Of a DNA stretch of 64,000 nucleotides, positions 19,071-28,420 are shown piece by piece. Origin of the DNA: Candidatus Gastranaerophilales bacterium (GTDB taxonomy: Bacteria > Cyanobacteriota > Vampirovibrionia > Gastranaerophilales > Gastranaerophilaceae); the NCBI GenBank assembly GCA_944323135.1, contig CALURI010000009.1, positions 1 to 64,000 on the forward strand, written 5' to 3'. The notes below the pieces were generated by a model. The model had not been told where the DNA came from and did no database searches. It worked only from the letters and a program-made list of their open reading frames with translations. Position 1 is the stretch's first letter. Each line of letters opens with the position of its first letter. A program made the position numbers and the translations under genes.

Positions 19071-19757
19071 ATGGTAAGATTGATTAATGACAGTAACCTT
19101 AAGATTATAACAAATGCAGCATATAAAATTTTAAGATTACAAGAAATATTTACGCATATAGAAAATCATAATCATCCGGATAAACCGCCCTGTATATTTG
19201 CCTTATGGCATGCAAATCAATTTCTTGTACATGGGATTAAAGACAGAAAGAATTTAAGTATTCTAATAAGCAACTCAATAGACGGTCATATCGTAGCTAA
19301 TGTCTGTGAAAACTGGGGATTTAAAGTTGTAAGGGGTTCTTCCGGCAAAAAAGGTTCGGTGGAATCTACAATGCAAATGCTTGAAAGATTAAAAAACGGA
19401 GAAAGTGTTGCAATAATGGTTGACGGTCCGCACGGTCCTCTTCATAAAGTTAAAAACGGTGCTGTCAAATTAGCACAATTATCTGGAGCTCCGATAATCC
19501 CTGTTACCTGGTATTCTCCGCAAAAAACATTTATAAGCCTTCCGTCTTGGGATAAGATGAAAACACCTTTTGGTAAATGCAATATTTTAAATATATACGG
19601 ACAGCCAATATATATAAAACCTGATGCATCAGATGAAGAACTTTCAACAATTAAAGAAAAAATTAAAATTGAACTTTTAAATTTAGATGCAAATGCACCT
19701 GAAATATATAACGAGGCTAAAAAACAAAGATTATGGGACAAAAAGAAAAAGAAATAA
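19071..19757 (+). CDS. DUF374-type lysophospholipid acyltransferase family protein
   Basis: The 228-residue protein matches the DUF374 group of the LPLAT superfamily. It shows the ALWHANQF segment, RGSSGKKG (the R-G-S-S signature), the MVDGPHGP motif and VKNGAVKLAQLSGAPIIPV. Such proteins are thought to acylate lipid A precursors or phospholipids at the inner membrane face. There is no N-terminal signal peptide, unlike LpxL. It overlaps the next gene by 25 bases. Confidence 0.82.
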   Translation: MVRLINDSNLKIITNAAYKILRLQEIFTHIENHNHPDKPPCIFALWHANQFLVHGIKDRKNLSILISNSIDGHIVANVCENWGFKVVRGSSGKKGSVESTMQMLERLKNGESVAIMVDGPHGPLHKVKNGAVKLAQLSGAPIIPVTWYSPQKTFISLPSWDKMKTPFGKCNILNIYGQPIYIKPDASDEELSTIKEKIKIELLNLDANAPEIYNEAKKQRLWDKKKKK

Positions 19758-20557
19758 ACATATCTGCAATACAGATGTGTTCAAAGATTGGGGATAAAAA
19801 AGCAAATTTTGATAAAGTATCATCACTTGTTCAAAGAGATATAAAAGAAGGTACAGATATTATTGTTTTACCTGAAGTTTGGACAGTCGGCTGGTCTCCT
19901 AAACATTTTAGAGAAACAGCCGAAGAAATTAACTCAAGCGAAACAATAAAACTTCTTTCAGATATTGCAAAGGATTACAATTCATGGATTGTCGGGGGAA
20001 GCTTCATTTCTAAATCAAATGAGAATTATTACAATACCTGCCCCGTATTAAACAGAAAAGGAGAACTTGTTGCTTTATATTCAAAAAACCACTTATTTTC
20101 ATATTACGGATGTGATGAAGGAAAATTTGTAGAAATAGGTAAAAATCCTGTTATGGTTGATATAGAAGGGACAAAAACAGGGCTTACAATATGTTATGAC
20201 ATAAGATTTCCGGAAATATACAGAGCATATAGGAAAGCCGGAGCTGACCTGTTTATAAATTGTGCTGCCTGGGGTTTAAAAAAACCTATTCCTTGGGAAT
20301 GCATGACTAGATGCAGAGCAGTAGAAAACCAAACATATATGGTAGCACTCACACAATCCGGCTATATAGAAAACGGAGAATGGAATATCGGTCACTCAAG
20401 AATTATTGACTACAAAGGAGAAACAATTTCAGAAATTAAAGATCAAAAAGAAGGCGCTTTTTCAGCAGCCCTTGACTTTGCTCCGATGTACGAATTCCGC
20501 AATAAATGTACTTGTTTAAATGATATAAGAAAATCATATGAGGTTGAAATTAAATGA
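19733..20557 (+). CDS. Carbon-nitrogen hydrolase (nitrilase/omega-amidase family)
   Basis: The 274-residue protein has the nitrilase-superfamily triad Glu48 (VLPEVWTVGW), Lys118 (YSKNHLF) and Cys154 (GLTICYDIRFPE). The YDIRFPEIYR context is typical of omega-amidase/Nit2-like enzymes that hydrolyse alpha-ketoglutaramate or deaminated glutathione. The substrate cannot be fixed from sequence. It starts inside the acyltransferase gene, and its stop overlaps the dacB start by four bases, so the three genes are translationally linked. Confidence 0.87.
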   Translation: MGQKEKEINISAIQMCSKIGDKKANFDKVSSLVQRDIKEGTDIIVLPEVWTVGWSPKHFRETAEEINSSETIKLLSDIAKDYNSWIVGGSFISKSNENYYNTCPVLNRKGELVALYSKNHLFSYYGCDEGKFVEIGKNPVMVDIEGTKTGLTICYDIRFPEIYRAYRKAGADLFINCAAWGLKKPIPWECMTRCRAVENQTYMVALTQSGYIENGEWNIGHSRIIDYKGETISEIKDQKEGAFSAALDFAPMYEFRNKCTCLNDIRKSYEVEIK

Positions 20558-21903
20558 AAAAAATCTTAGTTCTTTTAGTAAGTTTAACGTTAACATTATT
20601 AATACAAACAAAAGCTTTTTCATCAGCAATTGATAAAACTATTGCGGATTCAGGCATAAACAAAGGCAGTGTATCTGTTTCTGTGAAAGAAGTTGAAACA
20701 GGTAAATCTGTTTATAAATTACACGAAAACAAGCCCACCATGCCTGCATCAACCTTGAAATTAATAACACTTACTGCATCAATTAACAAACTTGGAGAAA
20801 ATTATGAATTTTCAACTGAACTATACAAAAATACTAATAACGAACTTATATTAAAACTTGGTGCAGATCCGTTTTTAACATCAGCAGGATTAAACAGTTT
20901 ATTTGAAAAAGCAGTAAAAGAAAAGAAAATAATTTCACCTAAAGCTGTATATATTGATGATTATATTTTTGACAGTACTGAATGGGGAGAAGGCTGGCAA
21001 TGGGATGACGATCTTAACCCGCTTATGCCAAAATTCAGTTCATATAACATTGACGGAAATAAAATCGGAATAACTATTTCACCTACAACATTCGGAGCAC
21101 CGGCATCAATATATACTTCAAAATTTTATCCTACAACATTTATGAATCTTGTAGAAACAGGTAAAGAAAATAATATTGAAATCAGCAGAAACAACAGTAT
21201 TTCCCCTGACATACTTAAAGTTGAGGGGACAATATATAAACAAACTACAAACTATATTCCAATAAATCACCCGAAAAGATATTTTATTCTAAGACTGGAA
21301 GATGCAATACGATCTAGTAAAATGGATTACTACGGAAACTTTGCACAGAAAAAACTTCCATCATCAAATATTTATCTTGTTGCAGAAGTTAAACACCCAA
21401 TAGATAAAGCTATCCGTGAAATCCTCCTAAACAGCAATAATTTTATAGCAGAAACAGTATTCAAACTTGCAGGTGCTAAATTTGTCAACAATACCGGCTC
21501 TTTAGCAAATTCACAAAAAATGCTTAATACATATTTTGATAAACTTTCCCTAAATTATGACGATATAAAAATCGTTGACGGCAGCGGAGTTTCCAAAAAT
21601 AATATAATGACAACTGATTTTATGAGCAATTTTCTAACAAAAAAAGAAGTATACTCCTTCTTGAAAGATAACCTTCCAACAGCAGGAGAAGGAACTCTTA
21701 AAAATAGAATGCTCTACTTCAAAGACAATTTATATGCAAAAACAGGAACTCTATCCGATGTAAGTGCTATTGCAGGCTATATTACATCAAGGAACGGAAA
21801 AACTTACGCTTTTTCTATCATAATTAATGATCCGAAAACAAAACCGCAAACAAAAAAATCTCTTGAAGAATATATAATTAGGGATATTTATACAAATTAT
21901 TAA
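20554..21903 (+). CDS. dacB: D-alanyl-D-alanine carboxypeptidase/endopeptidase (PBP4 type)
   Basis: This periplasmic penicillin-binding protein trims or cleaves peptidoglycan cross-links. The 449-residue protein begins with a signal peptide (MKKILVLLVSLTLTLL, cleavage near AFS-SA). It carries SxxK at Ser66-Lys69 (PASTLKL), a DGSGVSKNN motif, and KTGT at 396-399. The large insert between the first and second motifs is characteristic of class C PBP4/DacB (peptidase S13). Its stop shares TTAA with the convergent gene. Confidence 0.93.
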   Translation: MKKILVLLVSLTLTLLIQTKAFSSAIDKTIADSGINKGSVSVSVKEVETGKSVYKLHENKPTMPASTLKLITLTASINKLGENYEFSTELYKNTNNELILKLGADPFLTSAGLNSLFEKAVKEKKIISPKAVYIDDYIFDSTEWGEGWQWDDDLNPLMPKFSSYNIDGNKIGITISPTTFGAPASIYTSKFYPTTFMNLVETGKENNIEISRNNSISPDILKVEGTIYKQTTNYIPINHPKRYFILRLEDAIRSSKMDYYGNFAQKKLPSSNIYLVAEVKHPIDKAIREILLNSNNFIAETVFKLAGAKFVNNTGSLANSQKMLNTYFDKLSLNYDDIKIVDGSGVSKNNIMTTDFMSNFLTKKEVYSFLKDNLPTAGEGTLKNRMLYFKDNLYAKTGTLSDVSAIAGYITSRNGKTYAFSIIINDPKTKPQTKKSLEEYIIRDIYTNY

Positions 21904-22322
21904 ACATCAGCCTTATCGCCAAATATAATTCGGCCGAGAATTCCTGCAAGCCCGCCAATAACGCCAAAAACAATAGCAGTTTGAACACGCGCTTTCGGGA
22001 GAAAATCTTTGACAGCCCTATAAGCTTTTGAATACTTTGGAGCATTTAAAAGTTCTGCAAGCTTTGCATCCATAGAATTTGTATTACTAGCGCGCTTAAG
22101 AATTTTTCTTCCTTCCAAAATAATATCAAACGCTTTTTTCTGTTCTTTACCTGCATTTTGAATAACCTCTTTAGAAAAAGATTTTTCGAAAACATCAGGT
22201 TTCTGTGTCAAAATTTGTTCAAGATTATATTTTCTCGGGGCAAGAGTATAACCGACACCGGCAGAGATAATTCCGGTCATAATCCCCGTTTCCGCAGGAG
22301 AAACTGAAGTATATTGAGCCAT
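21900..22322 (-). CDS. Small protein with two Gly-rich hydrophobic segments
   Basis: This 140-residue protein has an N-terminal glycine-rich hydrophobic stretch (~12-28, GIMTGIISAGVGYTL), a charged helical middle, and a C-terminal hydrophobic stretch (~112-133, VFGVIGGLAGILGRIIFG). A strong TAGGAGG ribosome site supports translation. No family is recognised. The plan resembles the C-terminus of the gene at 55589. A membrane-inserting or self-assembling role is possible but unproven. Confidence 0.65.
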   Translation of the reverse strand: MAQYTSVSPAETGIMTGIISAGVGYTLAPRKYNLEQILTQKPDVFEKSFSKEVIQNAGKEQKKAFDIILEGRKILKRASNTNSMDAKLAELLNAPKYSKAYRAVKDFLPKARVQTAIVFGVIGGLAGILGRIIFGDKADV

Positions 22323-22486
22323 AATAACCTCCTATACTACTCTTAATAAACACTACTACTTATATTTAAACTCACTTTTAATCTTTTTTGTTGTAATTTT
22401 AATACATAATTTACATCTCGTAACAATTCGTAAAATCAACTGTATTATGTTATTATAGAGAATAAAATTATAAAAAGGAACGGAAT

Positions 22487-23359
22487 ATGGAACCATACGT
22501 AACAATTATCACACCAACACATAATTTACTAGAAAACAATCTTGCCGATGATTTTAATCTTTTAATATCATTACTTGATATGCAAACCTATCCTTATATT
22601 GAGCACATGGTAATTGATAAAGCATCAAATGACGGAACCGTTGAAATGCTTAAAGATTATAAAAACAAAGGTTTTTTCACATTTTTTTCAGAACCTGATA
22701 CCGGTAAATTTGATGCATATAACAAAGGCGTTATGCGCGCCAAAGGTAAATATGTAACATTTTTAAGCTGTGATGATTTTATACATGATATAACTTCAAT
22801 TTACGATATAGTTAATCTTATGGAAGCAAATAATGCAGATTTTACATTTGCACCTGCATATTGCAGACATCCTGAAGGTTTTGTATTCTTATTTGCACCT
22901 TCAATGTATAATGCATTTCAAGCAATGCCGTGCGCAAGACAGGCTATGTTCTTTAAAAAATCAATGATAGAAAAAGAAAATTATTTTGATTTAAAATTCA
23001 AAACAATGTCTGATCTTGACTTTATTATGCGAATAATAATGAAAAAATATACCCCTGTATATTTTGATACAAATTATGTAACATACAAACTCGGGACAAA
23101 ACCTATGGAAGATACCCGCCGTTCAGAAGAAGAAGTAAAAGCAATTTACTATAAAAATTTCAAATCAATTTATCCTATTAACGATGAAATATTAGATAGA
23201 ATGGCAAAATTTTCAGAATTTCCTAAAGGACTCCTTGACAAATTATCACTATATTTTCCGGAAGCTGACAGAGAACTTTTTTATAACAAATGCGAAGAAA
23301 TGCATCAACTAAGACTCTCTGCACTTCAACAACAGCAAAATGCAAATAATAATATGTAA
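22487..23359 (+). CDS. Family 2 glycosyltransferase
   Basis: The 290-residue protein has a GT-A fold N-terminus (VTIITPTHNLL), the donor-site segment VIDKASNDGT, DTGKFDAYNKGVMRAKGKYVTFL, and a DxD-like SCDD at about 98-101. It probably transfers a sugar from a nucleotide donor during surface polysaccharide or lipid synthesis. It is followed after ~100 bases by an oxidoreductase and then a CDP-alcohol enzyme. AAGGAACGG is the ribosome site. The C-terminus is Gln/Asn-rich. Confidence 0.88.
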   Translation: MEPYVTIITPTHNLLENNLADDFNLLISLLDMQTYPYIEHMVIDKASNDGTVEMLKDYKNKGFFTFFSEPDTGKFDAYNKGVMRAKGKYVTFLSCDDFIHDITSIYDIVNLMEANNADFTFAPAYCRHPEGFVFLFAPSMYNAFQAMPCARQAMFFKKSMIEKENYFDLKFKTMSDLDFIMRIIMKKYTPVYFDTNYVTYKLGTKPMEDTRRSEEEVKAIYYKNFKSIYPINDEILDRMAKFSEFPKGLLDKLSLYFPEADRELFYNKCEEMHQLRLSALQQQQNANNNM

Positions 23360-23456
23360 AAAATTTGCAAAAAAATCTTTGAGTAGTATTATATAAAAGA
23401 GAGTGCACTACTTTTGCACAAAATAAATCATTATAACAGAAACTAGGGAATTAAAT

Positions 23457-24455
23457 ATGACAGAACAAAAAGTTGCAGTAATCGGTTGCGGTGTATGGGG
23501 AAGAAATATTGTACGTAATTTTTATAATTTAAACGTACTTGACACCGTTTGCGATATTGATGAAGAGAATTTAAAAAAAGTTACGGAACAATATCCGGGA
23601 GTAAAAGTTACCAGAGATTTCAATGACATTATCAATAATCAATCTATTACTGGAGTATGTGTTGTAACACCAAGCCATACTCATTATAAAATGGTTAAAG
23701 CTATGCTTGAAGCAGGTAAAAATGTTTACGTAGAAAAACCTATTTCAACAGTTGCAGAAGAAGCAAGAGATTTAACAAATCTTGCACATGAAAAAGGGCT
23801 TGTATTAATGGTAGGACATTTATTACTATACCATCCTGCCGTTAATCGTTTGAAAATGCTCATTGAAGAAGGTGCTTTAGGTAAAATTCTTTATGCTCAA
23901 AGTGACAGATTAAACGTTAATTTCTTTAAAAATGACAGAAGCGTAATGTGGGATTTAGCCCCGCATGATGTTTCTTTAATAAGCTATGTAACAGGTAAAA
24001 CTCCTGTACATGTTCTTTCTGCGCTTGGCTGCTCATCAGAGCAAAATGATATTATGGATATTACTCACATCGGTATACAATTTGAAGACGGTGTTATCGG
24101 ACATATTTCAGAAAGCTGGATTACACCGAGAAAACATGTTCAACTTCTGGTCAGAGGGACAAAAGCTACAGCAATTTTAGATGATACTGTTCCTGAAAAC
24201 AAACTTGTGATTTATGACAACTTTGTTAAAGACAGTTCACAAAATATTAAACTTGACTACCTTGAGATTGAGCCTTTGAAACTTGAATGCCAACATTTTA
24301 TAAGCTGCTGTTCTACCGGCAAGAAAGCTCGTTCGGATGGGGACAACGGCTTTATGGTTACACAAATTCTCGAAGAAGCTGAAAAAATTATGCTTGGCGA
24401 CAGAGTAAAAAAACTTGACGAAGTAAATTTTGCTCTTTCAAGAACAAAAAAATAA
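23457..24455 (+). CDS. Gfo/Idh/MocA-family NAD(P)-dependent oxidoreductase
   Basis: The 332-residue protein starts with a Rossmann dinucleotide site (VAVIGCGVWGRNIVRN), has the family's EKPIS motif (VYVEKPIS) and a C-terminal alpha/beta substrate domain. Enzymes of this family act on sugars, inositols or nucleotide sugars. Location next to a glycosyltransferase suggests a sugar substrate, which is inference. ACTAGGGAATT lies before the ATG. Confidence 0.88.
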   Translation: MTEQKVAVIGCGVWGRNIVRNFYNLNVLDTVCDIDEENLKKVTEQYPGVKVTRDFNDIINNQSITGVCVVTPSHTHYKMVKAMLEAGKNVYVEKPISTVAEEARDLTNLAHEKGLVLMVGHLLLYHPAVNRLKMLIEEGALGKILYAQSDRLNVNFFKNDRSVMWDLAPHDVSLISYVTGKTPVHVLSALGCSSEQNDIMDITHIGIQFEDGVIGHISESWITPRKHVQLLVRGTKATAILDDTVPENKLVIYDNFVKDSSQNIKLDYLEIEPLKLECQHFISCCSTGKKARSDGDNGFMVTQILEEAEKIMLGDRVKKLDEVNFALSRTKK

Positions 24456-24496
24456 AACATTTAATAATAAAACACAAAATTGGAGAGACATCTTTT

Positions 24497-25114
24497 ATGA
24501 ATATAAAAAATAATCTTGCAAATATTGTATCCGTATCAAGGGTATTTGTTGCCTATATTGCAATAGCAATACTTTATATGCAAACAACATGGGCATATTT
24601 AATCGCATTTATTTTAACAATAATTGCATTTGCTATGGACGGTCTTGATGGGTATTTGGCAAGAAAACTTAACCAATCCTCAGAATGGGGTTCCGTTCTT
24701 GATATTTTGGGGGACAGAATTGTAGAAGTTTCATATTGGACAGCTTTTGCAGTTTTGGGGTGGATTAATATTTTATTTCCGCTTGTTTGCGTAGCCAGAG
24801 CTTTTACTACAGACGGAATTAGAAGCGTTGCACTATCTCAAGGGATGACAGCATTTGGAGATAAATCAATGCAATCTACAAAATGGGGGAAATTCATTTG
24901 TGCATCAAGATTTATGAGAATAAGTTATGCAGTAGCCAAAGTTCTTGCATTTTTATTGCTAATTGCCGTCAATACTCCCGGTATGGAATTTTGGGAAGGA
25001 ACTCCTATACTACATATAATAACAATGATATTTGTATGGGCAGCTATTATTTTTTGTGTTGTAAGAGCGATACCAGTAATTGTTGAAAGCCCAAAATTAT
25101 TCAATAAGGATTAA
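24497..25114 (+). CDS. CDP-alcohol phosphatidyltransferase
   Basis: This integral membrane enzyme (205 aa, about five or six membrane segments) carries the complete CDP-alcohol motif D48-x2-D51-G-x2-A-R-x8-G-x3-D69-x3-D73. It joins an alcohol such as glycerol phosphate to CDP-diacylglycerol or a related CDP-activated donor. Phosphatidylglycerophosphate synthase (PgsA) is a reasonable guess, but the alcohol cannot be named from sequence. GGAGAGACATC precedes the ATG. Confidence 0.87.
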   Translation: MNIKNNLANIVSVSRVFVAYIAIAILYMQTTWAYLIAFILTIIAFAMDGLDGYLARKLNQSSEWGSVLDILGDRIVEVSYWTAFAVLGWINILFPLVCVARAFTTDGIRSVALSQGMTAFGDKSMQSTKWGKFICASRFMRISYAVAKVLAFLLLIAVNTPGMEFWEGTPILHIITMIFVWAAIIFCVVRAIPVIVESPKLFNKD

Positions 25115-25122
25115 TTAAAAAC

Positions 25123-25572
25123 ATGGCTAAACTTAATATTGTCTTATATGAGCCTGAAATCCCTCAGAACACTGGGAATATTGCGAGGCTTTGCGCTTGC
25201 ACCGGTGCAAGTCTTTATCTGGTGGGGAAATTAGGATTTTCGCTTTCAAGCAAATACACAAAAAGAGCCGGATTAGACTACTGGGACAGTGTTGATATAC
25301 ATAAAATTGATACAATGGATGAATTGCTTGAAGCAAATAAATGTGCTAACTTTTATTACCTGACCACTAAAACTAAAAGATTATATACCGATATAAAATT
25401 TCAGAATGGAGATTTTATAGTATTTGGGCCTGAAACAAGGGGATTGCCTGATATTTATGTGAAAGATAAAAATGCACTAACAATCCCGATGAAAGAAGGA
25501 CAAAGAAGCTTGAATTTATCAAACTCGGTTGCAATAGTTGCTTATGAGGCTATAAGACAAAATGGATTATAA
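25123..25572 (+). CDS. trmL: tRNA (cytidine/uridine-34-2'-O)-methyltransferase
   Basis: This SPOUT methyltransferase methylates the wobble ribose of certain tRNA-Leu species. The 149-residue protein is typical TrmL in length, with YEPEIPQNTGNIARLCACTG at 9-28 region and the knotted SAM site FGPETRGLP with IPMKEGQRSLNLSNSVAI. It starts eight bases after the CDP-alcohol gene and overlaps nnrD by 11 bases. Confidence 0.93.
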   Translation: MAKLNIVLYEPEIPQNTGNIARLCACTGASLYLVGKLGFSLSSKYTKRAGLDYWDSVDIHKIDTMDELLEANKCANFYYLTTKTKRLYTDIKFQNGDFIVFGPETRGLPDIYVKDKNALTIPMKEGQRSLNLSNSVAIVAYEAIRQNGL

Positions 25573-26374
25573 CATACCAAAACTCCCTTATAGAGAAGAG
25601 AACTCAAATAAAGGGACATTCGGCAAAATTTTAAATGTATCAGGTTCAAAATATATGACAGGCGCTGCATATTTATCGTCAATTGCAGCATTAAAAATAG
25701 GTGCCGGTTATGTAGAACTTGCAAGCCACGAAAATGTTTTAAAAGCAACAGCATCACTTGCGCCCGAAATTGTACTTGCACCGATAGAAAAAATTCCAGA
25801 CATAATCAAAACATCTACAGTTTTACTTATAGGCTGCGGACTTTCAACAACTGACGAGGCAACTGCACTTTTCAAAAAAACAATTTCAAAATCCATAGGA
25901 CTTCCAACAGTAATAGATGCAGACGGTCTTAATATACTTGCAGAAAATAAAATTCATTTACCTGAAAATGTTGTACTAACCCCACACCCCAAAGAAGCTT
26001 CTAGGCTTTTACAAACAACTGTTGATAAAGTTCTTCAATCACCAGAAGATTCTGCTCAAGAAATATGTAAGATTTATAATTGCGTAACTATATTAAAACT
26101 ACACAGAACAATAGTAGCATCTCAATACGGCACAATATACCATAATAAAACCGGCAACAGTGCTCTGGCAAAAGCAGGGAGCGGCGATGTACTTGCCGGC
26201 ATGATTGCAGGGCTTCTCGCTCAACACATGAATGTTTTTGATGCATCTGTGCTTGCAGTTTATCTTCACGGGCTTGCCGGGGATTTAGCAAAAAATGACC
26301 TGACTGCTTACGGTGTTTTAGCATCCGACACAATCAGGTACATTCCTTATGCAATAAAAAAATTATATATATAA
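25562..26374 (+). CDS. nnrD: ADP-dependent NAD(P)H-hydrate dehydratase
   Basis: This enzyme repairs hydrated NAD(P)H using ADP. The 270-residue protein is the ribokinase-like domain only, with SGSKYMTGAAYLSSIAAL, TPHPKEASRLL and the phosphate-binding AGSGDVLAGMIAGLLAQ. In many bacteria it is fused to the epimerase NnrE; here NnrE is absent from the protein and from the window. It overlaps trmL and, on the other strand, the 3' end of the small gene at 26363. Confidence 0.92.
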   Translation: MDYNIPKLPYREENSNKGTFGKILNVSGSKYMTGAAYLSSIAALKIGAGYVELASHENVLKATASLAPEIVLAPIEKIPDIIKTSTVLLIGCGLSTTDEATALFKKTISKSIGLPTVIDADGLNILAENKIHLPENVVLTPHPKEASRLLQTTVDKVLQSPEDSAQEICKIYNCVTILKLHRTIVASQYGTIYHNKTGNSALAKAGSGDVLAGMIAGLLAQHMNVFDASVLAVYLHGLAGDLAKNDLTAYGVLASDTIRYIPYAIKKLYI

Positions 26375-26620
26375 ATTAATTCTTTGTGTTGCAGCAGCTT
26401 CATCTGCCAATTCCTTTGCAATAGCATTTCCAGTCGGTGCAAATGGGCTTGTATAAACAGCTTCAACTAAATCATTAGCAGGAGATTTTGCAACATTTAC
26501 TTTTGGCAATGCAGGCAAAACTGATGAAGCGGAAATAAATTCATTAGCTTTGTTTGATGCATTTTTCAATCCATTTGTTAACATTGTTTCTCTGCCTGTG
26601 AACGCAACTTTATTTATCAT
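26363..26620 (-). CDS. Small lineage-type protein, 85 aa
   Basis: The 85-residue protein (MINKVAFTGRETML...) is rich in Ala, Asn and Val, with no signal peptide or membrane segment. A strong AAAGGAGAT ribosome site before the ATG supports it as a real gene. I do not recognise a family. It overlaps the convergent nnrD 3' end by 12 bases. Confidence 0.6.
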   Translation of the reverse strand: MINKVAFTGRETMLTNGLKNASNKANEFISASSVLPALPKVNVAKSPANDLVEAVYTSPFAPTGNAIAKELADEAAATQRINLYI

Positions 26621-26747
26621 TTTTATCTCCTTTTGTTTCTTTTGATAAATTGTACATCTTAAAGAATACTACTGAAGAATCATAATTGCTAAAATTTACA
26701 ATAAGATTTACAATAGTTAATAAACTATAACAAAACAAGCTAAAAAA

Positions 26748-27878
26748 TCAATTAGACACTTTACCTAAAATAACCCTTTTTGAAGCTCCGGTACAAGACG
26801 GAAGGTTATTAGGTATACCATAATATGTACAATATCCTAATAATGCAAATGCCATAACTTCTTTAAAATTATTTGAAATACCATAAGCTTCATGAGTTTT
26901 CAAATCAATATGTTTTGGCAAATAGTGTCTGATATATTTCATTAAAGTCTGATTATAAGCGCCACCTCCGCCAATTATAACTTCTTTTACATCAATATCA
27001 GGATAAATAAATCTTTCATAAGCTGAAGTTATAGTTTTAGCAGTAAGTGCAGTGGCAGTTGCAATAATATCCTCGGGATTTTTAGGACCAAAGCGAAGAG
27101 CATTTTCAATATACTCAACAGAAAAATATTCTCTTCCTGTAGTTTTTGGAGGAATTTTAAAATAGTATTCATCTTGCATAAGACATTCCAGCCAGCTTTG
27201 GGAAACTTTACCGGAATCCGCAATTTTACCATCTTTATCATAAGGTTTTTTAAAATATTTATTAGTACAATAATCAATCATAATGTTTCCGAGTCCAGTA
27301 TCAAAACCAAAAGTCGGAAAATCATTTGAAATAACTGTTACATTTGAAATTCCACCGATATTTTGTACTAAAAGATTTTTCTTCAAAGGTTTAAACCACT
27401 TTTCATCAGCGAAACAAACTAAAGGTGCACCTTCTCCACCTGCAGCAATATCCGCTTCTCTGAAATTTGAAATAGTCAAACATCCTGTTTCCTCTGCAAT
27501 TACAGAGCTTTCTCCGATTTGCAAAGTACTTTTTAGGGGGATTTTATCTAACTTCTCATCTATCGGAAAATGAAAAATCGTTTGTCCATGACTTGCAATA
27601 AAATCAGGTTTTCCGTGTTCTGATATCAAAACTTTGCAAGCCTCGGCAAAACAATGCCCGATAGCAAAATTCATTTGACAAACATCTTTAACAGAAACAT
27701 CTCCGGAAAAAAGCTGAAAAATTTTAGCCCTTATATGTTCCGGATATTTATAATTTATTCCGGAAATTAATTTTACCGATAAATCAGGATGAACTTCACA
27801 CAAACCTGCATCAATGCTATCACATGAAGTACCCGACATTAATCCTATTACAAGTTTAGTTTGCAACTCTTCTGCCAT
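26748..27878 (-). CDS. anmK: Anhydro-N-acetylmuramic acid kinase
   Basis: AnmK phosphorylates and opens 1,6-anhydro-MurNAc, recycling peptidoglycan. The protein (376 aa from the ATG at 27878) has the signature GLMSGTSCDSIDAG, FDTGLGNIMIDYC, and the ATP-site EVIIGGGGAYNQTLM. The start upstream at 27914 would be a TTG inside the terminator hairpin and is rejected. No Shine-Dalgarno is seen; a TATTAT lies seven bases before the ATG, so the mRNA may be leaderless. It fits with dacB as cell-wall turnover. Confidence 0.92.
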   Translation of the reverse strand: MAEELQTKLVIGLMSGTSCDSIDAGLCEVHPDLSVKLISGINYKYPEHIRAKIFQLFSGDVSVKDVCQMNFAIGHCFAEACKVLISEHGKPDFIASHGQTIFHFPIDEKLDKIPLKSTLQIGESSVIAEETGCLTISNFREADIAAGGEGAPLVCFADEKWFKPLKKNLLVQNIGGISNVTVISNDFPTFGFDTGLGNIMIDYCTNKYFKKPYDKDGKIADSGKVSQSWLECLMQDEYYFKIPPKTTGREYFSVEYIENALRFGPKNPEDIIATATALTAKTITSAYERFIYPDIDVKEVIIGGGGAYNQTLMKYIRHYLPKHIDLKTHEAYGISNNFKEVMAFALLGYCTYYGIPNNLPSCTGASKRVILGKVSN

Positions 27879-27889
27879 AACATATATAA

Positions 27890-28167
27890 TATAAAAAAGC
27901 TTACTGTTTAGCAAGCTTTTTTAATTTACAACTATCTTATTCAAATCCCCTAAAATTTTTCTTTACTCCCGTACATAATATAAAGTTAAATAATTAAATA
28001 AAAAAATATATCCCTAATCATTCTCTACACTTCCAAAATTTGTTTTCAAAACATCCACTTTCCTTTCCACAACTATCGGATTTTGCCATCACCTCTCTTT
28101 TTCATTTCCGATTTTTAACTATCCGGCAGCCGTTCCGAATTTTATATTCAGTACCTTGCCCCTCCAC
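27890..28167 (-). ncRNA. Candidate small RNA of about 280 nt
   Basis: This stretch has no plausible reading frame. It is purine-rich on the minus strand and ends in a strong terminator (27893-27922). A promoter-like TTGTCA and TACATT with a 17-base gap lies at 28202-28174, placing a start near 28167. Inside are two hairpins: ATTCGG with CCGGAT around an 8-base loop, and ATCGGA with TCCGAT. I could not match it to tmRNA, RNase P RNA or SRP RNA. A 6S-like regulator or an anmK leader are alternatives. Confidence 0.4.
27893..27922 (-). terminator. Rho-independent terminator upstream of anmK
   Basis: A 12-bp stem (AAAAAAGCTTGC with GTAAGCTTTTTT, one G-U pair) and six-base loop ends in a T run on both strands. 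It sits 14 bases before the anmK start, where no gene ends, so it most likely closes a non-coding transcript or acts as an attenuator. Confidence 0.75.
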
Positions 28168-28173
28168 AATTTA

Positions 28174-28202
28174 AATGTAAATCTAAGTTAAAAGTTTGAC
28201 AA
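28174..28202 (-). promoter_or_regulatory. Possible minus-strand promoter for the small RNA
   Basis: TTGTCA and TACATT are 17 bases apart on the minus strand. The -35 shares its bases with the plus-strand TTGACA, giving back-to-back promoters over one TTGACAA core. Confidence 0.35.
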
Positions 28203-28224
28203 GTAAAGAAAAATAAAATAAAAT
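28196..28224 (+). promoter_or_regulatory. Consensus sigma-70 promoter ahead of the WYL genes
   Basis: A perfect TTGACA is followed after exactly 17 bases by TAAAAT. Transcription would start near 28231 and give the WYL pair a ~190-base leader in which I see no gene. Confidence 0.6.
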
Positions 28225-28420
28225 TTACAATTGACCATGCCCCTATATTTATCAATAAAAAATTCAAGTTCTTAAATCTTAATGAAGAAAATTTAATGAA
28301 ATTAAGTAAAAATAAAATTTTTTTAAGTTGACATTTTATAATCAGCAATAAAACAAATACAAAGCCCATGCCTTTTACATGCAGATTATTTTATAGTAAA
28401 CTATTAACGGGGACAGCAGA

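Noticed and set aside
27878-27914. Longer anmK starting at 27914
   Set aside because: The start would be a TTG inside the terminator stem with no ribosome site.
27890-28167. tmRNA, RNase P RNA or SRP RNA
   Set aside because: The conserved landmarks (tmRNA tag and acceptor ends, RNase P GAGGAAAGUCC core, SRP GGUCAGGUCCGGAAGG loop) are absent.
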